NCBI GenBank assembly: GCA_000435835.1
Contig: FR883384.1
Coordinates: forward strand, 69,135 to 133,134
Source: Clostridium sp. CAG:221
Lineage (GTDB): Bacteria; Bacillota; Clostridia; Clostridiales; Clostridiaceae
Length of the DNA stretch: 64,000 nt
Reading direction: 5' to 3'
Every line of letters starts with the position of its first letter. Position 1 is the stretch's first letter. Shown piece after piece: positions 43,453 through 53,120 of this stretch. The notes below the pieces were generated by a model. That model did not search any database. It was not told the origin of the DNA and saw only the letters and a list, made by a program, of their open reading frames with translations. The translations under genes and the position numbers were made by a program.

Positions 43453-44952
43453 ATGAATAGAAGTGCAGGAGTTATAATGCATATTTCTTCTCTGCCAGGT
43501 AAGTTTGGTATAGGTACATTTGGCAAGGAAGCATATAAATTTGTTGATTTTTTAAGTAGGACAGGATTAACTTATTGGCAGATACTTCCTCTTGGACCTA
43601 CTGGATATGGAGATTCACCATATCAATCATTTTCAGCCTTTGCAGGAAATCCGTATTTTATAGATTTTGATATGTTAAATGAAGAAGGAATTTTAGCAAA
43701 GTCAGATTATGAAAATGAAGATTTTGGCCAAGATAAAGAAAGTATTGATTATGGATTATTATTTAAAACTAAATATAAAATTTTAAAGAAAGCCTTTGTA
43801 AATTATAAAGAAAGCGGCAATCTTAGAATTAGAAATGAAGTTGAAGCATTTAAAAAAGCTAATAAAAAATGGTTGAAAGATTATTCATTGTATATGGCTA
43901 TAAAAGAATACTTTGGTTTAACATCATGGCTTAGCTGGGATGATGATATTAAAAGAAGAGATCCAAAAGCTTTAGAAAAATATGAGCTAGCTCTAAAAGA
44001 TGAAATTGAATATTGGAGCTTTATACAGTATTTATTTTTTAAGCAATGGCACAAACTTAAAGGATATGCCAATATGCAAGGAATTAAGATAATAGGTGAT
44101 ATGCCTATATATGTGGCTATAGATAGTGCTGATGTATGGAGTAATCCAAAGAATTATTTAGTGGATGAAGATACATTAGAACCTAAAGCTGTAGCAGGAT
44201 GCCCACCAGATGCTTTCTCAAAAACAGGACAATTATGGGGAAATCCCTTATATAATTGGAAGGCAATGGAGGAAGATGGATTTACTTGGTGGATAAGAAG
44301 AGTTGAAGAAAGCTTAAAGTTATATGATGTTCTTAGAATAGATCATTTTAGAGGCTTTGAAAGTTATTGGAGTGTGCCATATGGAGAAAAAACAGCAATA
44401 AATGGCAAGTGGGTCAAAGGACCTGCAATGAAGCTTTTTGAAGCCATAAAGAATAAATTAGGTAAAGTAGATATAATAGCAGAGGATTTAGGATATCTCA
44501 CTGAGGAAGTTATAGAATTCTTAAAAGAATCAGATTTCCCAGGTATGAAAGTTCTTCAATTTGCTTTTGATGCAAGAGAAGAAAGTGATTATTTACCACA
44601 TAATTATATAAACAAATGCATAGTGTATACAGGTACTCACGATAATGATACCTTCAGAGGATGGTATGAAAAAACAGGAGCTAAGGAAGATATTGAATAC
44701 TGTAAGGAGTATTTAGTCCTGAATAGCAATGAAGGATATAATTGGGGCTTTATAAGAGGAGCATGGTCTAGTGTTGGAATTTTGGCCATAGCACCTATGC
44801 AAGATTTCTTGAATTTAGGAAATGAATCAAGAATGAATTTACCATCAACTTTAGGTGAAAATTGGAAATGGAGAGTTAAAGAGGATATTTTAAACTGTGA
44901 TTTAGCAGATAAAATATATAAATATACAAAAATGTATGGAAGGTGTGAATAA
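43453..44952 (+). CDS. malQ: 4-alpha-glucanotransferase (amylomaltase)
   Basis: A 499 aa GH77 enzyme that transfers glucan chains between maltodextrins and releases glucose. Signatures are GVIMHISSLPGKFGIGTFG at the N-terminus, WQILPLGPTGYGDSPYQSFS, the nucleophile region VLRIDHFRGFESYW, the acid/base region IAEDLGYLTEEV and YTGTHDNDTFRGW. Length is normal. ATG 43453 follows GGGAGG. The phosphorylase gene begins two bases after its stop, so they act as one unit downstream of malR. Confidence 0.97.
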   Translation: MNRSAGVIMHISSLPGKFGIGTFGKEAYKFVDFLSRTGLTYWQILPLGPTGYGDSPYQSFSAFAGNPYFIDFDMLNEEGILAKSDYENEDFGQDKESIDYGLLFKTKYKILKKAFVNYKESGNLRIRNEVEAFKKANKKWLKDYSLYMAIKEYFGLTSWLSWDDDIKRRDPKALEKYELALKDEIEYWSFIQYLFFKQWHKLKGYANMQGIKIIGDMPIYVAIDSADVWSNPKNYLVDEDTLEPKAVAGCPPDAFSKTGQLWGNPLYNWKAMEEDGFTWWIRRVEESLKLYDVLRIDHFRGFESYWSVPYGEKTAINGKWVKGPAMKLFEAIKNKLGKVDIIAEDLGYLTEEVIEFLKESDFPGMKVLQFAFDAREESDYLPHNYINKCIVYTGTHDNDTFRGWYEKTGAKEDIEYCKEYLVLNSNEGYNWGFIRGAWSSVGILAIAPMQDFLNLGNESRMNLPSTLGENWKWRVKEDILNCDLADKIYKYTKMYGRCE

Positions 44953-44954
44953 AA

Positions 44955-47315
44955 GTGGTAAGAGAAGAAATAAGAAAAGGAATAGAAAGATATTTAAAGG
45001 TAAAATACGCAAAAAAAATTGAAGATGCAGAGGAATTTGAAATATTCAATGCAGTATCCCTTACAATAATGGAAGAAATAATTGATCAATGGAATGATAC
45101 AAAAGAATTATATGGTGATGGAAAGCAAGCATTTTATATGTCTGCTGAGTATTTAATGGGAAGAGCATTAGGTAATAACTTAATATCAACTGGATTATAT
45201 GATGATGTAAAAGCAGTTTTAGAAGAGCTTAATATTGATATAAATAAAATAGAAGAAATTGAAGAAGATGCAGGACTTGGTAATGGTGGATTAGGAAGAC
45301 TTGCAGCATGCTTTATGGATTCAGCTGCTACAATGGAAATACCTCTTACAGGTTATGGAATTAGATATAGCAATGGATTATTTTCTCAATATATTGAAGA
45401 TGGTGAGCAAAAGGAAACAGGAGACTTCTGGCTTAAATATGGAGATCCTTGGAGCATTAGAAAAGACTGCGATACAGTTATTGTAAATTTTAAAGATATG
45501 AAAGTTAAAGCAGTGCCTTATGACACTCCAATCATTGGTTATGGAAATAAAAATATAAATACATTAAGATTATGGAAGTGCGAACCAGTAGAAGATTTTA
45601 ACTTTACATTATTTAATGATCAAAAATATGATGCAGCATTAGAAGATAAAAATAGAGCAGAAGATATTTCAAGAGTGTTATATCCAAATGACTCTAATAA
45701 AGAAGGTAAGATGCTTAGACTTAGACAACAATATTTCTTCTCAAGTGCATCACTTCAAGATATAGTAAGAAGCTATAAAAAGAAACATGGTAAGGTAACA
45801 GAAGCTATAGGAGATATGGTTGCAGTACAATTAAATGATACTCACCCTACAATTGCAATCCCTGAGCTTATAAGAATATTAATAAAAGAAGAGGGATTCG
45901 AATTTGATGAAGCTTTAAGCGTTGCAAATAAAGTATTTGCATATACTAACCATACAATTTTAGCAGAAGCTTTAGAAAAATGGAATGGAGATTTATTTAA
46001 AGAATTATTTCCAGAAATATTAGATATCATAAAAGAAATTGATAAGAGATTTGTAGAAGAATTAAAAGATAAAGGATGTACTGGTGCAGAAATTCAAGAA
46101 TTTAGAATAATCAATAACAACACAGTTAGAATGGCTAATTTAGCTATTCATGTTGGACATGCAGTAAATGGAGTAGCACAACTTCACACTGATATTTTAA
46201 AAGACACAGAATTAAATAATTGGTATAAATTATATCCAGAAAAATTCCAAAATAAAACTAATGGAATAACTCCAAGAAGATGGCTAAGATTATGTAATAA
46301 GGAATTATCAGAATTAATTACAGAATTATTAGGTAATGAAGATTGGGTAAGAGATTTATCATTATTAAAGAACCTTGAAAAATATGCAGATGATGAAAAA
46401 GTTCTAACAAGATTTATGGAGATAAAACATACAAAGAAGGAACAATTAGCAAAATATATTAAGGATACTGAAGGGGTAGAAATAGATCCAGATTCAATGT
46501 TTGATATTCAAATTAAGAGAATGCATGAATATAAGAGACAACTTCTTAATGCATTTTATATCTTAGATTTATACTTTAGAATTAAAGAAAATCCTGAAAT
46601 GGATATACCAAAAACAACTTTCATATTTGGAGCTAAAGCTTTCCCAGGATATAGAAGAGCAAAGTCAATAGTTAAATTCATCAATGAAATAGCAAGACTT
46701 ATTGATGAAGATGAAGAAGTAAGCAAGAAAATCAAGGTTCATTTTGTAGAAAACTATAGAGTTTCATATGCAGAAAAACTATTCCCAGCAGCTGACCTTT
46801 CAAAACAAATTTCAACTGCAGGAAAAGAGGCATCAGGAACAGGAAATATGAAGTTTATGCTTAATGGTGCACCTACTTTTGGAACATTAGATGGAGCTAA
46901 TGTAGAAATAGTAAGAGAAAGTGGAGAAGAAAATAACTTTATCTTTGGATTAAAGGTTGAGGATATTCAAGAAATTCAAGGAAAATATAAAGCAAAATCA
47001 TATTATGAAAGTGATGCTTCCATAAGAAGAGTAATGGATACTCTAGTGGATGGAACTTTAAGTGATGGAGGAACAGGAGATTTTGATGATTTATTTGATT
47101 CATTAATGAAAGAAGGAGATCAATATTTCTTATTAGCTGATTTTGAAAGCTTCAAAAAGACAGAAGATGAAGTGTTTAATGCTTATAAAGATAAAATGGC
47201 TTGGGCAAAGAAATGTTTCTTAAATGTATGTAATGCAGGAATATTCTCTAGTGATAGAACAATACTTCAATATGCAGATGAAATATGGGATGTAAAGAGA
47301 ACAGAAAATAAATAG
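44955..47315 (+). CDS. malP: Glycogen/maltodextrin phosphorylase
   Basis: A 786 aa GH/GT35 phosphorylase that releases glucose-1-phosphate from maltodextrin or glycogen. The pyridoxal-phosphate motif EASGTGNMKFMLNGAPTFGT holds the cofactor lysine. Other signatures are AEYLMGRALGNNL, GLGNGGLGRLAACFMDS, AVQLNDTHPTIAIPEL and NGITPRRWLRLCN. The start is GTG 44955 immediately after malQ. The length is slightly shorter than glgP of enteric bacteria (about 815) but typical of Firmicutes. Its place in the mal cluster favours MalP over a glycogen role, though both are possible. Confidence 0.96.
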   Translation: MVREEIRKGIERYLKVKYAKKIEDAEEFEIFNAVSLTIMEEIIDQWNDTKELYGDGKQAFYMSAEYLMGRALGNNLISTGLYDDVKAVLEELNIDINKIEEIEEDAGLGNGGLGRLAACFMDSAATMEIPLTGYGIRYSNGLFSQYIEDGEQKETGDFWLKYGDPWSIRKDCDTVIVNFKDMKVKAVPYDTPIIGYGNKNINTLRLWKCEPVEDFNFTLFNDQKYDAALEDKNRAEDISRVLYPNDSNKEGKMLRLRQQYFFSSASLQDIVRSYKKKHGKVTEAIGDMVAVQLNDTHPTIAIPELIRILIKEEGFEFDEALSVANKVFAYTNHTILAEALEKWNGDLFKELFPEILDIIKEIDKRFVEELKDKGCTGAEIQEFRIINNNTVRMANLAIHVGHAVNGVAQLHTDILKDTELNNWYKLYPEKFQNKTNGITPRRWLRLCNKELSELITELLGNEDWVRDLSLLKNLEKYADDEKVLTRFMEIKHTKKEQLAKYIKDTEGVEIDPDSMFDIQIKRMHEYKRQLLNAFYILDLYFRIKENPEMDIPKTTFIFGAKAFPGYRRAKSIVKFINEIARLIDEDEEVSKKIKVHFVENYRVSYAEKLFPAADLSKQISTAGKEASGTGNMKFMLNGAPTFGTLDGANVEIVRESGEENNFIFGLKVEDIQEIQGKYKAKSYYESDASIRRVMDTLVDGTLSDGGTGDFDDLFDSLMKEGDQYFLLADFESFKKTEDEVFNAYKDKMAWAKKCFLNVCNAGIFSSDRTILQYADEIWDVKRTENK

Positions 47316-47319
47316 AATC

Positions 47320-47355
47320 AAAAAGGTGCTGTGTTTTTAATACGGCACCTTTTTC
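47320..47355 (+). terminator. Rho-independent terminator of the malQ-malP unit
   Basis: AAAAAGGTGCTGT (47320-47332) pairs with ACGGCACCTTTTT (47342-47354), one wobble. Confidence 0.9.
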
Positions 47356-47518
47356 TAATTATGAATGATGAATGAGAAGATGTTAGAAGTAATAATTACA
47401 TATGCTTGGGGTAGAATATAATAAATATTTTTAAAACATAGAAACTATATATAGAATTATAATTATGTAGATTACATATAAATTAATATATTATCTTTTA
47501 TAAAGTGAGAAGATGCAT

Positions 47519-48295
47519 ATGAATAGAAAGAGCGTATATGATTATTTTATAGGATTGTTAGCATTGATGTTAAGCTTAATCATTGTTATAGATATATTTG
47601 TAAGCATTCCCCAAGAAGTGCGGCTATCCTTTTATTATATAGAAAATATTATTAGGCTTATATTTATAGGTGATTACATTGGGAGATTAGCATTAAGTAA
47701 AGATAAAAAGGATTTTTTTAAGGAAAACATTATTGACCTTTTATCAATTATCTCCATAAGGATGTATTTAAAATGTTTTAAAGTAATAAGAGTTACAAGA
47801 ATTATTCCTGCATATATGATAATTAAGATATGCAAGGTATTTATAGTCATAGTAAATATTATAAAATTTAAAATTAAGGTAAGAGATGAAATAAGAAAAA
47901 ACAAATTCAACTTTTTGCTGGTTATATCAGTGATAATAATTGTTATTGGTGCAGTAATTATTTCTACCATAGAAGGGATAAGTCTTGAAGATGCACTTTG
48001 GTGGAGTTTTGTTACCTTTACTACTGTTGGTTATGGAGATGTACTTTTAAAAACACAGTTAGGACGAATTTTTGCCGTTATACTTATGATAATTGGTATT
48101 GGGGTAATTGGAGTAATAACCACTACAATAACATTGTATATAGTAAATTCAGGAAGACATAATAGTGCAGATAATTACAAAAATCATATTATTGAAGATA
48201 TAAAAGAAAAGTTAGATAATTATGAAGAACTTAGTGATGAAGATATAGATACTATCATAAGAGTATTGTCATCATTAAAAAAGAATGAGAAATAA
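47519..48295 (+). CDS. Potassium channel, six-span voltage-gated-like
   Basis: A 258 aa membrane protein with about six hydrophobic segments. The pore has the K+ selectivity filter TTVGYGD at about residue 170, preceded by the pore helix DALWWSFVTF. The fourth segment MYLKCFKVIRVTRIIPAYMI has regularly spaced K/R residues like a voltage sensor but fewer charges than classical Kv channels. The C-terminus is a short charged helix (ELSDEDIDTIIRVLSSL), probably a coiled coil; no RCK domain. Start ATG 47519 is chosen by the AAGTGAG site; ATG 47513 would be too close to it. Confidence 0.85.
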   Translation: MNRKSVYDYFIGLLALMLSLIIVIDIFVSIPQEVRLSFYYIENIIRLIFIGDYIGRLALSKDKKDFFKENIIDLLSIISIRMYLKCFKVIRVTRIIPAYMIIKICKVFIVIVNIIKFKIKVRDEIRKNKFNFLLVISVIIIVIGAVIISTIEGISLEDALWWSFVTFTTVGYGDVLLKTQLGRIFAVILMIIGIGVIGVITTTITLYIVNSGRHNSADNYKNHIIEDIKEKLDNYEELSDEDIDTIIRVLSSLKKNEK

Positions 48296-48359
48296 AAAAT
48301 ATAGTGATATAATGTTAAGTATTGGAGAAATATTTAAATTTAACATAAAGGAGAATAAA

Positions 48360-49322
48360 ATGAATAAGAATATTGTTATATTAGATGGTAAAAGCTTAGG
48401 TGATATATCTTATGAAAAACTAAATAAGTATGGGAACTATACTTATTATGATACAACTTCTTATGAAGAAGTAAGCACAAGGATTAAGGATGCACATATA
48501 ATATTTACTAATAAAGTTGTACTTGATAAAGTAAATTTAGCAGCAGCAGAAAATTTAGAGTTAATTTGTGAAGTTGCTACTGGTTTTAATAATATAGATA
48601 TAGAATATGCAAAGGAAAGAGGTATAGCTGTAACAAATGTTGCAGGTTATTCTACTAGTACTGTAGTTCAACATACCTTTGCCACAGCTTTGGCTTTAAT
48701 GGATGAAGTACTTTATTATGATAAATTTGTAAAGAGTGGTGAATATTCTAAGTGTGGATTCTTTACATGTTTAGATAAACCTTTTAATGAAATAGAAGGA
48801 AAAACATGGGGAATAATAGGTTTAGGAAACATAGGAAGAAGAGTTGCTAAGATAGCAGAAGCTTTTGGTGCAAAGGTTGTTTACTATTCTACATCAGGTA
48901 AAAATTCATCTAAGGACTTTGAAAGGGTTTCATTTGATGAATTATTAAAAGAAAGTGATATAATATCTATTCATGCACCATTAAATGAAAACACTAATAA
49001 ATTAATAAATTATGATGCATTATGTCAAATGAAGAAAAGTGCTATTTTAATAAATATGGGTAGAGGACCTATAGTATGTGAAGAAGATCTTGCTAAGGCT
49101 TTAAATGAAGGAAAAATAAAAGGCGCAGCTCTTGATGTATTTGAAATTGAGCCAATAAAGGAAGATAGCCCAATATTAAAAGTTAAAGATAAAGAAAAAC
49201 TTATTTTATCACCTCATATTGCATGGGCAAGTGTTGAAGCTAGAGGAAGATTATTTGAGGAGGTACTAAGTAATATAGAGGCTTTTTATAATGGGGAAGA
49301 AAGAAATAGAGTAGAAAAGTAG
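48360..49322 (+). CDS. D-2-hydroxyacid dehydrogenase
   Basis: A 320 aa NAD-dependent dehydrogenase of the D-isomer family. The nucleotide-binding motif is TWGIIGLGNIGRRVAKIAEAFG; catalytic residues are R in NMGRGPIV, E in FEIEPI and H in LSPHIAWAS. The substrate-binding segment EVATGFNNIDIEYAKERGI and the length fit glycerate/hydroxypyruvate or D-lactate dehydrogenases; I cannot tell which. Start ATG 48360 follows AAAGGAG; the longer frame from 48285 overlaps the channel gene and lacks a site. The leucine T-box promoter begins 12 bp downstream. Confidence 0.92.
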   Translation: MNKNIVILDGKSLGDISYEKLNKYGNYTYYDTTSYEEVSTRIKDAHIIFTNKVVLDKVNLAAAENLELICEVATGFNNIDIEYAKERGIAVTNVAGYSTSTVVQHTFATALALMDEVLYYDKFVKSGEYSKCGFFTCLDKPFNEIEGKTWGIIGLGNIGRRVAKIAEAFGAKVVYYSTSGKNSSKDFERVSFDELLKESDIISIHAPLNENTNKLINYDALCQMKKSAILINMGRGPIVCEEDLAKALNEGKIKGAALDVFEIEPIKEDSPILKVKDKEKLILSPHIAWASVEARGRLFEEVLSNIEAFYNGEERNRVEK

Positions 49323-49333
49323 AGAGTAAAATA

Positions 49334-49362
49334 TTGACAAAAATGTATTAATAAGATAATAT
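49334..49362 (+). promoter_or_regulatory. Promoter of the leuA T-box leader
   Basis: TTGACA (49334-49339), 17 bp spacer, TAATAT (49357-49362). Confidence 0.8.
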
Positions 49363-49365
49363 AAT

Positions 49366-49590
49366 AAAAAAGAATACTTAAAAGTAATGATTGAGAGTAT
49401 TAGAAAGATTAAGATTTCTCAGAGAGTAGGGATGCTGTGAACCTATAAATCAATATCTTTTGAACTAGTTCATGAACTGTAAAGGTGAACTATAGTAGCT
49501 TTTACCGGAAAACCGTTATATTAATTAAGTATAAATTTTGGATGGTACCGCGCAAAACGCTCCAATATAGGGGCTTTTTGCGCTTTTTTT
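49366..49590 (+). promoter_or_regulatory. T-box riboswitch, leucine specific (specifier CUA)
   Basis: A T-box leader senses uncharged tRNA. The AGAGAG motif of stem I is at 49421-49426. The specifier loop reads GAA-CTA-GTTC, giving CUA (49465-49467), a leucine codon. The T-box sequence TGGATGGTACCGCG is at 49539-49552. The competing terminator, GCGCAAAA...TTTTTGCGC followed by a T-run (49550-49590), overlaps the T-box bulge. Uncharged tRNA-Leu(UAG) would stabilise the antiterminator and allow leuA expression, consistent with the next gene. Confidence 0.93.
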
Positions 49591-49658
49591 CGTAAAATTC
49601 ATTTTGGGGCATGTTATTAATAAATAAAATATATAAACATTTCTAAGGGGGCTATTAA

Positions 49659-51326
49659 ATGTTAAATTATAAAAAATACAAAAGATTTGAAACTATAGAA
49701 TTGAAGGATAGAAAATGGCCAAATAATACCATTAATAAGGCACCTATATGGTGTAGTGTAGATTTGAGAGATGGAAATCAGGCATTAATAAATCCAATGA
49801 CTGTAGATGAAAAAGTAGAGTTTTTTAAGTTATTAGTAAAGCTTGGTTTTAAAGAAATAGAAGTGGGATTTCCTTCTGCATCAAAAATAGAATATGACTT
49901 TTTAAGAAGGTTAATTGAAGAGGATATAATTCCTGATGATGTGCTTGTGCAGGTACTTACTCAAGCTAGGCCACATTTAATAAAAAAGACTTTTGAAGCT
50001 TTAAAAGGAGCAAAGCAAGCTATAGTTCATATATATAATTCAACTTCCATACTACAAAGAGATGTTGTTTTCAATATGAGTAAGAATGAAGTAAAAGAAA
50101 TAGCCATAGAGGGAACAAAACTTGTAAAGGAATATGTTAAATCATTTCCTGGGAAAATATATTTAGAATATTCTCCAGAAAGTTTTACAGGAACAGAAAT
50201 GGATTATGCTCTTGATGTATGTAATGCTGTTGTAGAAACTTGGGGAGCAGATAAGGATAATAAAGTTATAATAAATTTGCCATCAACTGTACAGATGGAT
50301 ACACCTAATATATTTGCAGACCAAATTGAGTATATTTGCAGAGGGATAAAATCTAGAGAAAATGTTATTATAAGCGTACATCCACATAATGATAGAGGAA
50401 CAGGTGTAGCTGATGCAGAAATGGCACTTTTAGCAGGTGCTGATAGAGTTGAAGGAACTTTATTTGGTAATGGTGAAAGGACAGGTAATGTAGATATACT
50501 TACAGTAGCTTATAATATGTTTTCACATGGAGTAAATCCAGAACTTAATATTGAAAATATAAATGAAATAATTGAAGTATATGAGAGATGTGTAAAGATT
50601 CCTGTGCATGTAAGACATCCATATGCAGGAAACTTAGTTTTTACAGCCTTTTCAGGTTCACATCAAGATGCAATAAATAAGGGTATGAAGAAATATAATG
50701 AAAGGCATAATAACATATGGCAAGTACCTTATTTGCCTGTAGATCCAACTGATTTAGGAAGGGAATATGAACCTTTAGTAAGGATAAATAGCCAATCAGG
50801 AAAAGGGGGAGTAGCCTTTATTATGGATCATTGTTTTGGATATAAGCTTCCAAAATCAATGCAACAAGAATTTGCAGAAGTGGTGCAGAAAATTTCTGAA
50901 TTTAAGGGAGAAGTACAGCCTAATGAAATAATGGATGCTTTTAGAAAACAATACTTAGATATAAAAGAACCAATGAATCTTAATAATCTTATTATTGAAG
51001 ATATTGTAGATGGAAATGAAAATGCAAATACAAGAGTAAAGGCAGAAATAACTTTTAATGATGAAGAATATACCATTGAGGGTATTGGAAATGGACCTAT
51101 TGATTCTTTTTTAAATGGGCTGTCAAAAAGTAAATTAATTAATGTTAAAATATTAGATTATAAAGAACATGCCTTAAGTATGGGTTCAGAAGCAGAAGCA
51201 GCTTCTTATGTATATATGGAAAGAAGAGATAGTTTTAGAAAAACTTTTGGTGTAGGTGTAGATAGCAATATTACCAAATCATCTATCAAGGCTATGATAA
51301 GTGCCATAAATAGATTGTACAAATAA
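49659..51326 (+). CDS. leuA: 2-isopropylmalate synthase
   Basis: The enzyme condenses acetyl-CoA with 2-oxoisovalerate, the first committed step of leucine synthesis. The active-site block is APIWCSVDLRDGNQALINPM, with the metal motif SVHPHNDRGTGVADAEMALLAGADRVEGTLFGNGERTGN as a GTLFGNGERTGNVD core. It is the long LeuA2 form (555 aa) with a C-terminal regulatory domain (from about residue 430), as in actinobacteria and yeast, rather than the LeuA1 form of E. coli. ATG follows AAGGGGG. leuB, leuC and leuD are not adjacent. Confidence 0.95.
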   Translation: MLNYKKYKRFETIELKDRKWPNNTINKAPIWCSVDLRDGNQALINPMTVDEKVEFFKLLVKLGFKEIEVGFPSASKIEYDFLRRLIEEDIIPDDVLVQVLTQARPHLIKKTFEALKGAKQAIVHIYNSTSILQRDVVFNMSKNEVKEIAIEGTKLVKEYVKSFPGKIYLEYSPESFTGTEMDYALDVCNAVVETWGADKDNKVIINLPSTVQMDTPNIFADQIEYICRGIKSRENVIISVHPHNDRGTGVADAEMALLAGADRVEGTLFGNGERTGNVDILTVAYNMFSHGVNPELNIENINEIIEVYERCVKIPVHVRHPYAGNLVFTAFSGSHQDAINKGMKKYNERHNNIWQVPYLPVDPTDLGREYEPLVRINSQSGKGGVAFIMDHCFGYKLPKSMQQEFAEVVQKISEFKGEVQPNEIMDAFRKQYLDIKEPMNLNNLIIEDIVDGNENANTRVKAEITFNDEEYTIEGIGNGPIDSFLNGLSKSKLINVKILDYKEHALSMGSEAEAASYVYMERRDSFRKTFGVGVDSNITKSSIKAMISAINRLYK

Positions 51327-51386
51327 ATATTGAAATAATTTACATTAAAGTATATAATTATTACTAACAAAATAATATGTTCGGTT

Positions 51387-51598
51387 GATGGTAGTGGGAG
51401 AGTGATTTTATAATCCACCGAAGAAGTAAATCTTTCAGGTTCATAGGACCGCTACTGGACGAGCCCTTGGAGAGACTCAAAACTTTTGAGCACCGAAGGA
51501 GCAAGACAGAAATGTTGAAACTCTCAGGTAAAAGGACAGGGGATTAAATAAAGAGTATCTTTATTAATCTCCTCCTAAAAATAATAGGAGGTTTTTTT
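51387..51598 (+). promoter_or_regulatory. Tandem glycine riboswitch with expression platform
   Basis: Two glycine aptamers lie in series. Aptamer 1 (about 51387-51460) has GTGGGAGAGTG, CCACCGAAG and a TTCAGG...GGACC block. Aptamer 2 (about 51461-51545) has GGAGAGACT, CACCGAAGGAGCAAG and the diagnostic CTCTCAGGTAAAAGGACAG. The platform hairpin CCTCCT (51571-51576) with AGGAGG (51586-51591), followed by seven T, ends at the start codon. The 3' arm is the ribosome binding site, so one hairpin can both terminate transcription and hide the SD. Glycine binding should relieve this. Confidence 0.94.
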
Positions 51599-52975
51599 AT
51601 GAAATTTTTAGAAACAATAACAAACATTTTGAATTTAGTGAATGATTTAGTATGGGGACCACCACTACTAATTCTCTTAGTAGGAACAGGAATATACTTT
51701 ACAGTAAAGTTAAGATTTTTACAGATAACCAAGCTTCCACTTGCTTTTAAATATTTATTTTCAAAGGATGAAGATGAAGTTAAAGGAGAAGGAGATATAT
51801 CTAGCTTTGCAGCTCTATGTACAGCTTTATCAGCAACCATAGGAACAGGAAACATTGTAGGGGTTGCAACGGCTGTGGGAACAGGAGGACCAGGAGCAAT
51901 ACTTTGGATGTGGATTGCAGCTTTTGCAGGAATGGCAACAAAATATGCAGAAGGGCTTTTAGCAATAAAGTATAGAGAATGTGATGAAAAGGGTCAGATG
52001 TGTGGTGGACCTATGTATTATATAGAGAAGGGAACAGGAAATAAGCTTTTGGCAAAATTATTTGCTTTTTTTGGAGTTGCAGTAGCTCTTTTAGGAATAG
52101 GAACATTTGGGCAGGTAAAATCTATAGCTGATGCAGTTACCATAAGTTTTAATATTCCTCCCCAGATTACAGCAGCTATAATTACAGTTTTAGTTGCTGC
52201 TGTTACTTTAGGAGGAATTCAAAGAATATCTAAAGTAGCTGAAAAAATAGTTCCCTTTATGGCATCACTTTATATTATAGGAGCTTTACTAGTACTTGTA
52301 TGTTATTTTAAACAGATACCAGAGGCTATTGCATTAATAGTGAGAAGTGCATTTAATCCTCAGGCAGCACTGGGAGGAGCAGCAGGAATTACCATTCAGA
52401 CAGTGATTCAAAGAGGTGTAGGTAGAGGAGTATTTTCAAATGAAGCAGGTCTTGGAAGTGCACCTATAGCAGCAGCTGCTGCAAAAACAAAGTCACCAGT
52501 TAAGCAAGGACTTATTTCAATGACAGGAACATTTATTGATACAATATTAATATGTACAATGACTGGGCTTGCACTTGTATTAACAGAAGCATTTAATAGT
52601 GGCCTTGAAGGTGCTGCTATGACAACAGCTGCTTTTGAAGCAGCACTTCCTATAGCTGGTCTTGGAAAGTTTATTGTAAATATAGGACTTATATTCTTTG
52701 CTTTTACTACAATTATAGGATGGAATTATTATGGAGAAAAGTGTCTTCAATACTTGGCAGGTATAAGAATTATAAAACTATATAAGATAATATTTATAGC
52801 GTTTGTTGCTATTGGATCTTTTTTATCATTAGATATGGTTTTTGTTATAGCAGATATAGTTAATGGTTTAATGGCTTTACCAAATTTAGTTGGGCTTATT
52901 GCTCTTAGAAAAATAGTGATTAAAGAAACAGAAGAATTCTTTGAAAAAGAAGAGTTTAAGTTAGAAATAGCTTAA
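51599..52975 (+). CDS. AGCS-family Na+:alanine/glycine symporter
   Basis: A 458 aa sodium-coupled amino-acid transporter. About ten spans are visible, with family signatures GTGNIVGVATAVGTGGPGA, MWIAAFAGMATKYAEGLLA, RGVGRGVFSNEAGLGSAPIA and IIGWNYYGEKCLQYL. The glycine riboswitch upstream indicates glycine as a substrate, imported or exported when abundant. Start ATG 51599, seven bases after the AGGAGG that forms part of the riboswitch hairpin. A terminator follows. Confidence 0.95.
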   Translation: MKFLETITNILNLVNDLVWGPPLLILLVGTGIYFTVKLRFLQITKLPLAFKYLFSKDEDEVKGEGDISSFAALCTALSATIGTGNIVGVATAVGTGGPGAILWMWIAAFAGMATKYAEGLLAIKYRECDEKGQMCGGPMYYIEKGTGNKLLAKLFAFFGVAVALLGIGTFGQVKSIADAVTISFNIPPQITAAIITVLVAAVTLGGIQRISKVAEKIVPFMASLYIIGALLVLVCYFKQIPEAIALIVRSAFNPQAALGGAAGITIQTVIQRGVGRGVFSNEAGLGSAPIAAAAAKTKSPVKQGLISMTGTFIDTILICTMTGLALVLTEAFNSGLEGAAMTTAAFEAALPIAGLGKFIVNIGLIFFAFTTIIGWNYYGEKCLQYLAGIRIIKLYKIIFIAFVAIGSFLSLDMVFVIADIVNGLMALPNLVGLIALRKIVIKETEEFFEKEEFKLEIA

Positions 52976-52989
52976 AATAGTGTAAATAC

Positions 52990-53042
52990 AAAAGGTGTTA
53001 GCAAAGTATGGAATACATATCTTATGCTAATACCTTTTATTA
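52990..53042 (+). terminator. Terminator after the AGCS symporter gene
   Basis: AAAAGGTGTTAGCA (52990-53003) pairs with TGCTAATACCTTTT (53025-53038), one wobble; the following tail is only moderately T-rich. Confidence 0.8.
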
Positions 53043-53120
53043 TATATTTAATGTTTTTGTAATAGTAATGTAATAAATAATGATAAGAATATATATATAA
53101 TTAAGAGGGAGGTGGAAAGC

